This document shows positions 9,194 to 18,484 of a DNA stretch of 64,000 nt, piece by piece. A model generated the notes under the pieces. The model was not told the DNA's origin, made no database searches, and saw only the letters and a program-made list of their open reading frames with translations. Source of the stretch: Mesorhizobium sp. AR02 (GTDB taxonomy: Bacteria > Pseudomonadota > Alphaproteobacteria > Rhizobiales > Rhizobiaceae); NCBI RefSeq assembly GCF_024746835.1, contig NZ_CP080531.1, positions 4,050,001-4,114,000 on the forward strand, in the 5' to 3' direction. Each line of letters starts with the position of its first letter. Within the stretch, counting starts at the first letter, position 1. The position numbers were made by a program, and so were the translations under genes.

Positions 9194-9782
9194 TTCGACA
9201 CGGCTTGTGGCCGCAACCTCGGCGCTGCTCCTGCTGGCGCTGGCGCCGTCGCTGGCACAGTCCAGTGCCAGCGGCCAGATGTCCGGGCTCAAACTGTCCG
9301 GCGACCAGCCGATACAGATCGAAAGTGACAAGCTGGAGGTCCGGCAGGCTGAGAATCTCGCCGTGTTCACCGGTAACGTCACGGTCGTCCAGGGGCCAAC
9401 CCTGCTCAAGGCCGGCAAGATGATGGTCTATTACGTCAAGGATCCCAACGCGGCGGCCAAGGGCACCGAAGCGGCGGGCGCCGCGATGACCGGCTCCGCC
9501 AACATCGACCACCTCGAAGTCAGCGGCAAGGTCTACATCAAGTCGAACGACCAGATTGCAACCGGCGACAACGGCACTTTCGACATGAAGACGCAGGTGC
9601 TGGTCCTGTCCGGCAAGGAAGTGGTGATGTCGCAAGGTCCTAATGTGCTCAAGGGTTGCAAGTTGACCGTGCAGATGAAGACTGGCCTCGCAAACGTCGA
9701 TGGTTGCGGGGGACGTGTCATCATGTCGATGACGCCCCCGCCCAAATCGGATGCGTCGAAATCGGGAGCGACGAACCCCTGA
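9180..9782 (+). CDS. lptA: LPS transport periplasmic protein LptA (OstA-like)
   Basis: 200 aa with a signal peptide (cleavage near LAPSLAQS, residue ~28) followed by an OstA/LptA beta-jellyroll starting [20 protein letters not shown]. It forms the periplasmic bridge that carries LPS to the LptDE translocon. The ATG lies inside the end of lptC, and its TGA overlaps the lptB ATG (TGATG), so all three proteins are coupled. Confidence 0.92.
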   Translation: MWLNSSTRLVAATSALLLLALAPSLAQSSASGQMSGLKLSGDQPIQIESDKLEVRQAENLAVFTGNVTVVQGPTLLKAGKMMVYYVKDPNAAAKGTEAAGAAMTGSANIDHLEVSGKVYIKSNDQIATGDNGTFDMKTQVLVLSGKEVVMSQGPNVLKGCKLTVQMKTGLANVDGCGGRVIMSMTPPPKSDASKSGATNP

Positions 9783-10600
9783 TGGCCAGCCTGTCATCGC
9801 TGACGGCGCGTCTTCCGGGACGAGCCGCAAGCACGATTTCGGCTCCGGCCACGATCACCGTCGACAAGGCGAAGTTCAAGGGAACCTTGATCGCCAAGGG
9901 CCTGACCAAGAGCTACAAGGGCCGCAAGGTGGTCAGTGGCGTCACGCTCGGCGTGCGTGCCGGCGAGGCCGTCGGGCTGCTCGGCCCAAACGGTGCCGGC
10001 AAGACGACGTGTTTCTACATGGTCACCGGCCTGGTGCCGGTGGATGAAGGCACGATCGAGATCGACGGCTTCGACGTCACCTCGATGCCGATGTATCGCC
10101 GTGCGCGCCTCGGCATCGGCTATCTGCCGCAGGAGGCGTCGATCTTCCGCGGCCTCAATGTCGAGCAGAATATCCGCGCCGTGCTCGAAGTGGTCGAAAA
10201 GGACCGCAAGGTGCGCGAGCGCAGTCTCGACGAACTGCTCGAGGAATTCCACATCAGCCATCTGCGCAAGGCGCCATCCATGTCGCTCTCCGGCGGCGAG
10301 CGGCGGCGCCTGGAGATTGCGCGCGCGCTGGCGACGCGCCCGGCCTACATGCTGCTCGACGAGCCCTTTGCCGGCATCGATCCGATCGCTGTCGCCGACA
10401 TCCAGCAACTGGTGCGCCATCTGACGGCACGCGGCATCGGCGTCCTCATCACCGACCACAATGTGCGCGAGACGCTCGGGCTGATCGACCGCGCCTACAT
10501 CATCCATGCCGGCCAGGTGCTGACCCATGGCCGCGCCGACGAAGTGGTGGCGAACCCGGATGTGCGGCGGCTTTACCTCGGCGAGGGTTTTACGCTCTGA
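9782..10600 (+). CDS. lptB: LPS export ABC transporter ATP-binding protein
   Basis: 272 aa cytoplasmic ATPase. Walker A is GPNGAGKTT (about 68-76), the signature is [15 protein letters not shown], Walker B is [12 protein letters not shown] and the H-loop is ITDHNVRE. The LptB-specific context [17 protein letters not shown] is present. The start overlaps the lptA stop. Relative to E. coli LptB there is an N-terminal extension of about 30 residues rich in Ser/Ala, common in this order. Confidence 0.95.
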   Translation: MASLSSLTARLPGRAASTISAPATITVDKAKFKGTLIAKGLTKSYKGRKVVSGVTLGVRAGEAVGLLGPNGAGKTTCFYMVTGLVPVDEGTIEIDGFDVTSMPMYRRARLGIGYLPQEASIFRGLNVEQNIRAVLEVVEKDRKVRERSLDELLEEFHISHLRKAPSMSLSGGERRRLEIARALATRPAYMLLDEPFAGIDPIAVADIQQLVRHLTARGIGVLITDHNVRETLGLIDRAYIIHAGQVLTHGRADEVVANPDVRRLYLGEGFTL

Positions 10601-10612
10601 CTCTTTTTTCGC

Positions 10613-10649
10613 GCAATTCCGGACCGCAACGCAGTTGTCCTGGAATTGC
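10613..10649. other. Hairpin after lptB
   Basis: GCAATTCC (10613-10620) pairs with GGAATTGC (10642-10649), and GGAC pairs with GTCC inside, with one bulged T. The T-run (CTCTTTTTTC) comes before rather than after the stem, so it is not a standard terminator in the plus direction. It lies between lptB and rpoN. Confidence 0.45.
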
Positions 10650-10850
10650 CTTAGGCGTGAAATTTGTTTCCTGACACGATTTTTTGCGTGTAACGGGATG
10701 TTTTTCCGCGATTTTGCTCCGAGATAACGCTCCGGTAAGCGGCTTTTGCTAGGCTTTGCCTTGACAAGCAAAAGCCGGGCCAGTTTCTATGGTCGGCCGC
10801 GAAATTCATTTCCGGTAAGTCTGCGTAGAGGAGGCGTTTGAAACCGAACC

Positions 10851-12377
10851 ATGGCGTTGGCGGCGAAACTACAGCTCCGACAGTCGCAGTCGCTGGTGAT
10901 GACGCCGCAGCTGATGCAGTCGATTCGGCTGCTGCAGTTCACCCATGTCGAGCTCGAGCACTTCATCGACGAGGAGATCGAGCGCAACCCGCTTCTGGAG
11001 CGCGCCGAGCCGCAGGACGACGCTGCGAGCGACCAGGCGCAGAAGACCGAGGCCGAGCCGCAAGCGGCCGCCGACGGCGACTGGTTCGAGAACGAGGCGG
11101 GATGGAGCGCCGAGGCGATCTCGGAAAAACTCGATACGTCACTGGAAAACCTGTTTCCCGACGATCCCGGCACCAGCGAGCGGCTCGGACCCGACCTGAC
11201 GGCGCAATGGAAATCGGCTTCCGGCAATGGCGGTGGCTCCTCGTCCGAGGGGCTTGACGCCGGCGACATGGCGGCGGGCGCCATCACCTTGCGCGACCAT
11301 GTCGGCGAGCAGGTCGCACTCGCCTTCGCCGATCCCGCGGCGCGGCTGATCGCGGCCGACCTCGCCGACGGGCTCGACGAGACCGGTTATTTACGCGCGG
11401 ACCTGGCCGAGGTCGCCGTGCGTCTTGGCGCCGACGCTGCCACGGTGGCCAAGGTGCTGGCGGTGTGCCAGACTTTCGAGCCGGCCGGCCTGTTCGCCCG
11501 CGATCTTGCCGAATGTCTTTCACTGCAGCTTGCGGTACGAGACCGCCTCGATCCGGCGATGAAGGCCCTGGTCGCCAATCTCGAACTTCTGGGGCGGCGC
11601 GATTTCCAGGCGCTGAAGCGGATCTGCGGCGTCGACGAGGAGGATTTGCTCGACATGCTGGCCGAGATCCGGGCGCTCGATCCGCGCCCGGGCATGGCGT
11701 TTTCGGGCGGCGCCAGCGACGCCATCGTCGCCGATGTCGAGGTGCGTGCGGCCAATGACGGCAGCTGGACCGTCGAACTCAACGCCGAAACGCTGCCGCG
11801 TGTGCTGGTCGACCATATCTATTTCGCCCAGGTCTCGCCGCATGCGAAGAACCAGGCGGAAAAGGATTTCCTGGCCGAGTGCCTGCAAAACGCCAACTGG
11901 CTGACGCGCAGCCTCGACCAGCGGGCAAAGACGATCCTCAAAGTGGCTTCGGAAATCGTGCGCCAGCAGGATGCGTTCCTGGTCCATGGCGTGCGCCAGC
12001 TGAAGCCGCTCAATTTGCGCACGGTGGCGGACGCCATCGGCATGCACGAATCGACCGTCAGCCGCGTCACCGCGAACAAATACATGCTGACCCCGCGCGG
12101 CGTGTTCGAACTGCGCTATTTCTTCACCGCTTCGATCGCCGCGTCGGGCGGCGGCGACGCGCATTCCTCTGAAGCGGTGCGGGATCGTATCAAGCAGCTG
12201 ATCGACGAGGAGAAACCCGTCGACGTGCTGTCCGACGACGCCATCGTCGACATGCTCAAGGAGAGCGGCGTCGATATTGCAAGGCGCACGGTCGCCAAGT
12301 ACCGGGAAGGCATGAATATTCCGTCTTCCGTGCAGCGCCGGCGCGAGAAGCGGGCGCTCGCCAGCGCCGGCCGTTAG
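10851..12377 (+). CDS. rpoN: RNA polymerase sigma-54 factor
   Basis: 508 aa. Region I starts LQLRQSQSLVMTPQLMQSI, the glutamine-rich activator-responsive segment. An acidic region II (about 50-115) follows, then the core-binding domain. The HTH contains IGMHESTVSRVTANKYM, and the C-terminal RpoN box reads ARRTVAKYREGMNIPSS. It directs nitrogen-fixation, nitrogen-assimilation and dicarboxylate promoters in rhizobia. lptB upstream and hpf/ptsN downstream is the conserved proteobacterial arrangement. Confidence 0.97.
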   Translation: MALAAKLQLRQSQSLVMTPQLMQSIRLLQFTHVELEHFIDEEIERNPLLERAEPQDDAASDQAQKTEAEPQAAADGDWFENEAGWSAEAISEKLDTSLENLFPDDPGTSERLGPDLTAQWKSASGNGGGSSSEGLDAGDMAAGAITLRDHVGEQVALAFADPAARLIAADLADGLDETGYLRADLAEVAVRLGADAATVAKVLAVCQTFEPAGLFARDLAECLSLQLAVRDRLDPAMKALVANLELLGRRDFQALKRICGVDEEDLLDMLAEIRALDPRPGMAFSGGASDAIVADVEVRAANDGSWTVELNAETLPRVLVDHIYFAQVSPHAKNQAEKDFLAECLQNANWLTRSLDQRAKTILKVASEIVRQQDAFLVHGVRQLKPLNLRTVADAIGMHESTVSRVTANKYMLTPRGVFELRYFFTASIAASGGGDAHSSEAVRDRIKQLIDEEKPVDVLSDDAIVDMLKESGVDIARRTVAKYREGMNIPSSVQRRREKRALASAGR

Positions 12378-12410
12378 GCGCTTGCGATTTTCCACAGCTT
12401 TCGAGCTTCA

Positions 12411-12439
12411 TTGACAAGCCGTGGGGAAGTGGCTAGAAG
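12411..12439 (+). promoter_or_regulatory. Sigma-70-type promoter candidate for hpf
   Basis: TTGACA at 12411-12416 and TAGAAG at 12434-12439 are separated by 17 bases, starting 33 bases after the rpoN stop. A start site just downstream would give the hpf mRNA a leader of about 200 bases. Confidence 0.5.
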
Positions 12440-12643
12440 CCCGCCCGCATGAGACGGGCCCGATGCCCGCTAGCGGATGGTCCGTCACGACAATGGCCTC
12501 GGGACGGTCAAAAGGGCGGCTTGTGATCAACCGGAAAGTTCGGATTTAAATCGGCGCGAGTGACGCCGCAAAGCTTGTGCGCACGGATCACGAGTATAAA
12601 CTCAGGCCAGTTTGAAGCCTGAGCAAGGAAGGTCAGTTTTCAG

Positions 12644-13228
12644 ATGAATCTGCGCATATCGGGAAAACACATGGATATCGGCGATGCGTTCCGCACACGC
12701 ATCAACGATCGTGTCGGCGAAGCGATCGGCAAATATTTCGATCGCGGTTTTGCGGGACACGTCACTGTCATCAAATCGGGCTCGCGCTATTCGGCGGATT
12801 GCATGATCCGGCTGGATTCCGGCGCCTCGCTACAGGCCACCGGTGATGCCCAGGATCCGACGCTCGCCTTCGAGGCCGCGGCCGATCGGCTGGAGACCCG
12901 GCTTCGGCGCTACAAGCGCCGTCTCAAATCGCACAATTCGGGCAATGGCAATGACGGGTTGACCGACATCGCCTATACGGTGATGGCGCCGCTTGCCGAT
13001 GACGACGAGGAGATCCCGGAGGATTTCGCGCCGGCCATCGTCGCCGAATCGACCATGACGCTGAAGACCATGTCGGTGGCCTCGGCGGTCATCGAACTCG
13101 ATACCAAGGACAGTCCGGTGTTCGTTTTCCGCAACGCCGGAACCGACCATCTCAATATCGTCTATCGCCGGCCCGACGGAAACATTGGCTGGATCGACCC
13201 GTCCACGACCAAGGTCGCACAGGGATAA
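12644..13228 (+). CDS. hpf: Ribosome hibernation promoting factor, long form
   Basis: 194 aa: an HPF/YfiA domain (about 1-105, opening MNLRISGKHMDIGDAFRTRI) and the C-terminal dimerisation domain of long HPF (about 130-190, with TDHLNIVYRRPDGNIGWIDP). Long forms join two 70S ribosomes into inactive 100S particles during starvation. It lies between rpoN and ptsN as in most proteobacteria. It is preceded by a long leader with a 7-bp hairpin shortly before the start codon. Confidence 0.93.
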   Translation: MNLRISGKHMDIGDAFRTRINDRVGEAIGKYFDRGFAGHVTVIKSGSRYSADCMIRLDSGASLQATGDAQDPTLAFEAAADRLETRLRRYKRRLKSHNSGNGNDGLTDIAYTVMAPLADDDEEIPEDFAPAIVAESTMTLKTMSVASAVIELDTKDSPVFVFRNAGTDHLNIVYRRPDGNIGWIDPSTTKVAQG

Positions 13229-13287
13229 AAGCCGGCCGCACGAGGGGTGGGGACTGGTGACGGCAGGCGAACAAGGGATTTTCAAGC

Positions 13288-13752
13288 ATGGATCTGAGCG
13301 ATCTTATCAGCGTTCCGGCGATTTTGCCGGCGTTGAAGGCGAACTCCAAGAAGCAGCTTCTGCAATTGCTGTCCGAACGGGCCGCAGGGATTTCGGGCAT
13401 TCCGGAGAGGGAAGTGTTCGACACCATCCTGCAGCGTGAGCGGCTGGGCTCGACCGGCGTCGGCAACGGCATCGCCATTCCGCATGGCAAGCTCGCCGGC
13501 GTGAAGCGCATTGCCGGTGTTTTCGCCCGGCTGGAAACGCCGGTCGATTTCGAGTCGCTGGATGACCAGCCTGTCGATCTGGTGTTTCTGCTGTTGGCGC
13601 CGGAAGGGGCTGGCGCCGATCATCTGAAGGCCCTGTCGCGCATCGCGCGGGTGCTGCGCGATGCCGACACGGTGGCCAAGATCAGGGGAACGCGCGACGC
13701 CACGGCGATCCACGCGCTGTTGTCGGACACGCAGGCCTCGCACGCGGCCTGA
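13288..13752 (+). CDS. ptsN: PTS IIA-like nitrogen regulatory protein (EIIA-Ntr)
   Basis: 154 aa, one PTS EIIA type-2 domain. The phosphorylated histidine fits H66 in GVGNGIAIPHGKLAG. It is the terminal phosphoryl acceptor of the PTS-Ntr chain (EI-Ntr, NPr) and links nitrogen and carbon status to potassium uptake and other processes; in other bacteria it controls KdpD, and a kdp operon is present at 57 kb. A strong terminator follows. Confidence 0.95.
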   Translation: MDLSDLISVPAILPALKANSKKQLLQLLSERAAGISGIPEREVFDTILQRERLGSTGVGNGIAIPHGKLAGVKRIAGVFARLETPVDFESLDDQPVDLVFLLLAPEGAGADHLKALSRIARVLRDADTVAKIRGTRDATAIHALLSDTQASHAA

Positions 13753-13775
13753 AGCCATTTTTGAATGAATTCGCC

Positions 13776-13803
13776 AAGGGCCGCCGAGAGCGGCCCTTTT
13801 CGT
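13776..13803 (+). terminator. Rho-independent terminator after ptsN
   Basis: AAGGGCCGC (13776-13784), a five-base loop, then GCGGCCCTT (13790-13798), continued by TTCGTTT. The stem is perfect and GC-rich and lies 24 bases after the ptsN stop codon. Confidence 0.8.
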
Positions 13804-13821
13804 TTCAGCCTGCCAATCGCC

Positions 13822-14076
13822 TTAATGGATGGCGACGGTGGTCAGGTCGTTTTCCATGGCGCCGGCCAGTGCGCGGTCACGCGCATCGGAAAGCAGGATC
13901 GGCTGGCCATTGGCGGCAAACAGCGCCCACAGCTCCATGCCGGGGGCGATTTCACCGAGATTGGGGAAACGTCCGAGCAACTCGTCGCTCGAGACCTTGC
14001 GCAGATAAGCGACCGAGCCCTCGCCGAGATGGGCGAATTCGCCATTGGTCATGGTGATATTTTCAGTTCTGGTCAT
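13822..14076 (-). CDS. DUF1150 family protein
   Basis: 84 aa from the ATG at 14076, which has a near-perfect AAGGAGG eight bases upstream; the longer frame to 14127 is not needed. The protein has the compact acidic sequence typical of DUF1150 (LGEGSVAYLRKVSSDELLGRF, ...GQPILLSDARDRALAGA). Function is unknown. In Rhizobiales it regularly sits next to a small heat-shock protein gene, as it does here, so cotranscription with Hsp20 is likely. Confidence 0.82.
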   Translation of the reverse strand: MTRTENITMTNGEFAHLGEGSVAYLRKVSSDELLGRFPNLGEIAPGMELWALFAANGQPILLSDARDRALAGAMENDLTTVAIH

Positions 14077-14152
14077 TTCAAGCCTCCTTGGCGCGAGGAC
14101 GCCGCCCTTTCCGGGGCAATAGGCCATCCCGCATGAGAGCCATCGGTAAAGA

Positions 14153-14578
14153 TCAGTCTTTCACCGATATGTTTATTTTCCGTACCAACCGTTCGGACTC
14201 CGGCCGATCGAGGTCGATCGACAAAAGGCCGTTTTTCAGCTCCGCCGCGATCACCCGCATGCCGTCGGCCAGCACGAAGCAGCGCTGGAACTGGCGCGCG
14301 GCGATGCCGCGATGAAGAAATTCGCGCTCGGTGTCGTCGGTCTGACGGCCGCGCACGACCAGCTGGTTTTCCTCCGTTGTCACATCGAGATCGCTTTCGG
14401 CGAAACCGGCGACGGCGAGCGTGATGCGCAGCCTTTCGGCCTTGCCGTCGGCACCGCTGAGCCGTTCGATGTTGTAGGGAGGGTAGCTGTCACCGGATTT
14501 CGCCAGGCGCTCCAGGGTCTTTTCCATGGCGTCAAAACCAAGGAGAAGCGGGCTGGAGAAAGGCGTCATTCGGCTCAT
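14153..14578 (-). CDS. Hsp20-family small heat-shock protein
   Basis: 141 aa, one alpha-crystallin domain (about 30-125) with the opening PYNIERLSGADGKAERLRIT and ending LRKINISVKD. The start MSRMTPFSS at 14578 is preceded by GAGAGGA. sHsps of this IbpA-like group hold unfolding proteins under heat stress. DUF1150 lies 76 bases downstream on the same strand. A ROSE-type thermometer leader is possible in rhizobia, but I could not demonstrate one in the short upstream region. Confidence 0.9.
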   Translation of the reverse strand: MSRMTPFSSPLLLGFDAMEKTLERLAKSGDSYPPYNIERLSGADGKAERLRITLAVAGFAESDLDVTTEENQLVVRGRQTDDTEREFLHRGIAARQFQRCFVLADGMRVIAAELKNGLLSIDLDRPESERLVRKINISVKD

Positions 14579-14881
14579 GTTACACTGTCCTCTCAAGAGC
14601 GACATAAAGTGGAAAAACCCGGATGGCATTTTTCCCGATGCTCTTGATATGGTCCGCCCCGCGACCAAGTTCAAGCCACCAGAAGACCCGCCCAAAAAGA
14701 CCCGGCCTTGGACTCACAGGAATAATCGACATGGCGCTTGAAACGACGCGCGGATGCAAGGAGAAGCGCTGGGGTCGGGGCCGTTCCCGGTCGAGCGGTT
14801 CGGCAGCCTGCAGCCGGTTCAGCGTCCTTCAGGCGTGCGATCGGCCCGGTGAGCTCACGGCCAGCCAAACAAGGAATTGAA

Positions 14882-15826
14882 ATGCCCCAAGCACGCAAGA
14901 TCATCATCGACACCGACCCCGGCCAGGACGACGCCGTCGCCATTCTGCTGGCGCTCGGCAGCAGTGAGCTGGAGATCGTCGGCATCACCGCCGTTGCCGG
15001 CAACGTGCCGCTGAAATTAACCGAAAAGAATGCCCGCAAGATCTGCGAACTGGCCGGCCGGCCGGAGATCAAGGTTTATGCCGGTGCCATCCGTCCCTTG
15101 GCGCGCACACTGGTCACCGCCGAGGAAGTGCATGGCAAGACCGGCCTCAACGGGCCGCAACTGCCCGAACCGACGATGAGGCTGCAGGAGCAGTATGCCG
15201 TCGACTTCATCGTCGAGACGCTGATGAAGGAAGAGAGCGGTACCATCACGCTCTGCCCGCTCGGGCCGCTGACCAACATCGCGCTGGCGCTGATCCGCGA
15301 ACCGCGCATCGCGCCGCGCATCAAGGAAATCGTGCTGATGGGCGGCGGCTTCTTCGAGGGCGGCAACGTCACGCCGGCAGCCGAATTCAACATCTATGTC
15401 GATCCGCAGGCCGCTGATCTGGTGTTCAAGTCCGGCATTCCGATCGTGATGATGCCGCTTGACGTCACCCACAAGGCGCTGACCACCACCAAGCGCACGC
15501 AGGCTTTCCGCAAGCTCGGCACCAAGGTCGGCATCGCGACCGCCGAGATGCTGGAATTCTTCGAGCGTTACGACGAGGGCAAATACGGCACCGATGGCGG
15601 GCCGCTGCACGACCCCTGCGTCATCGCCTATCTGCTGAAGCCGGAGCTGTTCAAGGGCCGCAACTGCAATGTCAGCGTGGAAACCGCCTCGGAACTGACC
15701 ATGGGCATGACCGTGATCGACTGGTGGGGCGTGACCAAGCGGGAAAAGAACGCCATGGTGATGCGCGACATCGACCATGACGGCTTCTTCGCGCTGTTGG
15801 TGGAGAGGCTGGGGCGGCTCAACTGA
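14882..15826 (+). CDS. Inosine/uridine-preferring nucleoside hydrolase family protein
   Basis: 314 aa, full length for the family. The calcium-binding motif DTDPGQDDAVAILLAL lies at about 10-25, and the later conserved DGGPLHDPCVIAYLL is present. These enzymes split ribonucleosides into base and ribose. The ATG at 14882 has AAGGA seven bases upstream. The ribokinase 3 kb away could phosphorylate the released ribose, but they are not in one operon. Confidence 0.92.
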   Translation: MPQARKIIIDTDPGQDDAVAILLALGSSELEIVGITAVAGNVPLKLTEKNARKICELAGRPEIKVYAGAIRPLARTLVTAEEVHGKTGLNGPQLPEPTMRLQEQYAVDFIVETLMKEESGTITLCPLGPLTNIALALIREPRIAPRIKEIVLMGGGFFEGGNVTPAAEFNIYVDPQAADLVFKSGIPIVMMPLDVTHKALTTTKRTQAFRKLGTKVGIATAEMLEFFERYDEGKYGTDGGPLHDPCVIAYLLKPELFKGRNCNVSVETASELTMGMTVIDWWGVTKREKNAMVMRDIDHDGFFALLVERLGRLN

Positions 15827-15857
15827 CGGTCAGAGCAGACCTCGTGAGCACGCGTCT

Positions 15858-16238
15858 TCACCCATTGAGCAATCGATAGGTGTCGGCGCCCTGCTTGTGG
15901 TGTTGCCGCTCAATGGGAATGAGCGAGCCGACAAGATGCGGTCGGCTGACATCGTCGTCGATCGATATCCGCGTATTGTCGTCATCAAGGCGTACATCGT
16001 AGGTGTAGTATAGGTTGTGGCCTACCATGGCATACGGATTGATAGGCTTCACTCTGATGTATTCGACCACGCCCATCACGCGTTGGGTGGCAACGACCGG
16101 ATTGGTTTGAAACTCCACCACGGCGATGGATTTCATCAGCGCGAAGGCGCAAAAGAAAGCGACGCCGATCACCGCGTCGCTGTACTCGTATTGCCAAATA
16201 AGCAAGCGATTCCGAAAGGAAACGTTTGACTTTTTCAT
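15858..16238 (-). CDS. Hypothetical protein with one membrane segment
   Basis: 126 aa from the ATG at 16238 (MKKSNVSFRNRLL); a TTG at 16286 would add 16 residues. One membrane segment (about residues 22-42, VIGVAFFCAFALMKSIAVVE) is followed by a beta-rich polar domain ending in histidine- and glutamine-containing sequence. I do not recognise a family. Base composition is lower in GC than its neighbours. The start codon lies in one arm of a long hairpin, and no clear ribosome-binding site is seen. Confidence 0.6.
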   Translation of the reverse strand: MKKSNVSFRNRLLIWQYEYSDAVIGVAFFCAFALMKSIAVVEFQTNPVVATQRVMGVVEYIRVKPINPYAMVGHNLYYTYDVRLDDDNTRISIDDDVSRPHLVGSLIPIERQHHKQGADTYRLLNG

Positions 16239-16277
16239 GTTGAAGAGTTGTGCGTTGCGGCACAACTCTTCAATATG
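16236..16277. other. Long hairpin covering the start codon of the hypothetical gene
   Basis: TTGAAGAGTTGTGC (16240-16253) and GCACAACTCTTCAA (16260-16273) form a perfect 14-bp stem with a six-base loop. CAT/ATG outside it extends the pairing by three more bases after one mismatch. No T-run follows in either direction. Confidence 0.8.
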
Positions 16278-16310
16278 TCTCTGCAAAAAAATAAAGAAGG
16301 CGCTTCGCCG

Positions 16311-16925
16311 TTACTTCGACCTTGAAAACGCCAGCCACAGGCCACCGCCGACCAGGAAGCTGCCGCTGATCCTGGACATGAGCTTGATGCGGCTGGCCGA
16401 CAGCTGGCGCCCGGCGCGGCTGGCGGCGAGCGCATAGGTCGAATCCGATAGGGCGGCGAAGATCATGGCGGTCAGGCCCATGACGACGATCTGCAGCGAG
16501 TAGTTGCCCTGCGGCGCGATGAACTGCGGAAAGAAGGCGCCGAAGAATACCAGCGTCTTGGGATTGCTCAGCGCCACCAGCAGGCCCTGCAGGAAGAAGC
16601 CGCCGCGCGGCCTTCTCGCCGTTCCATCGGCATTCAGCGTGCCCTTGGAGCGGAACATCTGTACGCCCATCCAGATCAGATAGGCGGCGCCGATCAGCCT
16701 CACCCATTCAAACCAGTGGCCCATGCCCGCGATCAGCGTGTTGAGGCCGATGCCGACGATGGCGATCATGATGGCAAGGCCTGCCTGTGTGCCGGCGACA
16801 TTGGCGAGACCGGCGCGGGCACCATGGCGAATGCTGTTGGCGATGATCAGCGTGACCGTCGGACCGGGCACAAGGATGATGACGATGCAGGCGAGGACAT
16901 AAGCGGCGTAGAGTTCCAGCGACAT
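16311..16925 (-). CDS. LysE-family amino-acid/metabolite exporter
   Basis: 204 aa inner-membrane protein with about six hydrophobic segments and the RhtB/LysE signature near the N-terminus: VPGPTVTLIIANSIRHGARA. Family members export lysine, threonine, homoserine lactone or similar compounds; the substrate is not predictable here. The gene stands alone, with a hairpin 38 bases downstream. Confidence 0.88.
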   Translation of the reverse strand: MSLELYAAYVLACIVIILVPGPTVTLIIANSIRHGARAGLANVAGTQAGLAIMIAIVGIGLNTLIAGMGHWFEWVRLIGAAYLIWMGVQMFRSKGTLNADGTARRPRGGFFLQGLLVALSNPKTLVFFGAFFPQFIAPQGNYSLQIVVMGLTAMIFAALSDSTYALAASRAGRQLSASRIKLMSRISGSFLVGGGLWLAFSRSK

Positions 16926-17031
16926 GATTTTTCCTCAAAATGCCGCCAATGCGGCGTAGTGGACGACAATCAATGCATGACGAAAGCCTCCGCGCAAGAC
17001 ATGCGCGAAGCGCTGCGCCGATGTGCTCGCG

Positions 17032-18483
17032 TCAAGCGCCAGCCTGCCACGGCAGCGTCACCTCATAGGCTGCGGCCGCCTTAAGCACTGCAAGGTCGCC
17101 GCGCGGCCGGCCGATCAGCTGCATGCCCATTGGCCGGCCCTTGCCGTCGAAGCCGACCGGCACATTGACCGCCGGGCAGCCGCCCAGCGTGGCAAAGGCT
17201 GAGACCTGCATCCAGCGGTGATAGCTGTCCATCGGTCGTCCGGCGACCTCGCTTGGCCAGTGCATTCCGATTTCGAACGGGAAGACCTGCGCGGTCGGCA
17301 GCGCGATCAGATCGAAGCGCTCGAAGATCGACAGCAGCGTGCGATGCCAGGAGGTGCGGATGACCGAGGCCGCGCGGATCTGCGGCGCCGTCAGCCGCAT
17401 GGCGTTCTCGACTTCCCAGATCGCTTCCGGCTTCAGCAGGCCGCGCCTGGAAGGGTCATCGTAATGGACTTTAAGGGCGCAGCCGCTGCTGGCCTGGCGC
17501 AGCGTCACGAAGGCCTGCCACAGCGCTTCGAAATCGAAATCCGGTAGCAAGGGTTCAACTGGGAAGGATGCACCCGCGAACCGGCCAAGTGCCGCCTCGC
17601 ATAGATCGAGGATGCCGGCTTCGACCGGCAGATGGCCGCCGAGGTCGCCGAGCCAGGCGATGCGGCCGCTGGTTGCTGGCGTTGCAAGCCCTTCGAGGAA
17701 TGAGCCTGGTTTGTCATAGGACAGGGGCGCCTGCGGATGGTAGCCCGCCTGTACGTCGAGCAGCAGCGCCATGTCGGCGACGTTGCGACCCATCGGCCCC
17801 TCGACGCCCATCTGTGCATGAAAGACCTCGAAGTCCGGCCCGCCGGGCACAAGTCCCTGCGACGGGCGGAAACCGTAGACATTGTTCCAGGCGGCCGGAT
17901 TGCGCAGCGAACCGCCGAAGTCGCTGCCGTCGGCGACGGGCACCATGTCGAGCGCCAGCGCCACCGCCGCACCGCCGCTCGAGCCGCCGGCGGTGAGCGC
18001 CGGATCGAAGGCGTTCAGCGTCGGCCCGAAGACGTTGTTGTAGGTGTTGGAGCCGAGCCCGAATTCGGGGACATTGGTCTTGCCGATGATGATGGCGCCG
18101 GCGTCGCGGATGCGCTCGACGAAGAAATCGTCTTCCTGCGGCACGAAATCGGCAAAGATCGGCGAGCCGAAGGAGGTCCTCAGCCCCGTGGTCGAGGCGA
18201 GGTCCTTGATGGCGATCGGCAAGCCGAAGAGCGAGCCGGTTTCGATACCTGCCTGCCGCCTGATATCGGCCGCATCGGCCTCGCGCAGGATATCGCCGCG
18301 GTCGCGCAACGAGACGATGGCGTTGACCAGCGGGTTGACCGTTTCGATGCGGTCGAGGAAGGCTGTCACCACCTCGCGTACGGAGAGTTTCTTGCGGCGG
18401 ATCGCGTCGGCAAGCTCGATGGCTGACAGGCGGCAGATATCGCCGGCCGGCGGCACGGCATGTTTCGTCTGGGGACGCATCAT
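17032..18483 (-). CDS. Amidase signature family protein
   Basis: 483 aa from MMRPQTKH. The Ser-Ser-Lys centre is visible: the lysine in LPIAIKDLAST and the serines in TAGGSSGGAAVALALDM and SDFGGSLRNPAA. It hydrolyses an unidentified amide or ester in the cytoplasm. Its start lies one base after the rbsK stop codon, so the two form an operon; an AGGA precedes the start. The longer frame to 18609 would run through rbsK and is rejected. Confidence 0.9.
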   Translation of the reverse strand: MMRPQTKHAVPPAGDICRLSAIELADAIRRKKLSVREVVTAFLDRIETVNPLVNAIVSLRDRGDILREADAADIRRQAGIETGSLFGLPIAIKDLASTTGLRTSFGSPIFADFVPQEDDFFVERIRDAGAIIIGKTNVPEFGLGSNTYNNVFGPTLNAFDPALTAGGSSGGAAVALALDMVPVADGSDFGGSLRNPAAWNNVYGFRPSQGLVPGGPDFEVFHAQMGVEGPMGRNVADMALLLDVQAGYHPQAPLSYDKPGSFLEGLATPATSGRIAWLGDLGGHLPVEAGILDLCEAALGRFAGASFPVEPLLPDFDFEALWQAFVTLRQASSGCALKVHYDDPSRRGLLKPEAIWEVENAMRLTAPQIRAASVIRTSWHRTLLSIFERFDLIALPTAQVFPFEIGMHWPSEVAGRPMDSYHRWMQVSAFATLGGCPAVNVPVGFDGKGRPMGMQLIGRPRGDLAVLKAAAAYEVTLPWQAGA

Positions 18484-18484
18484 T

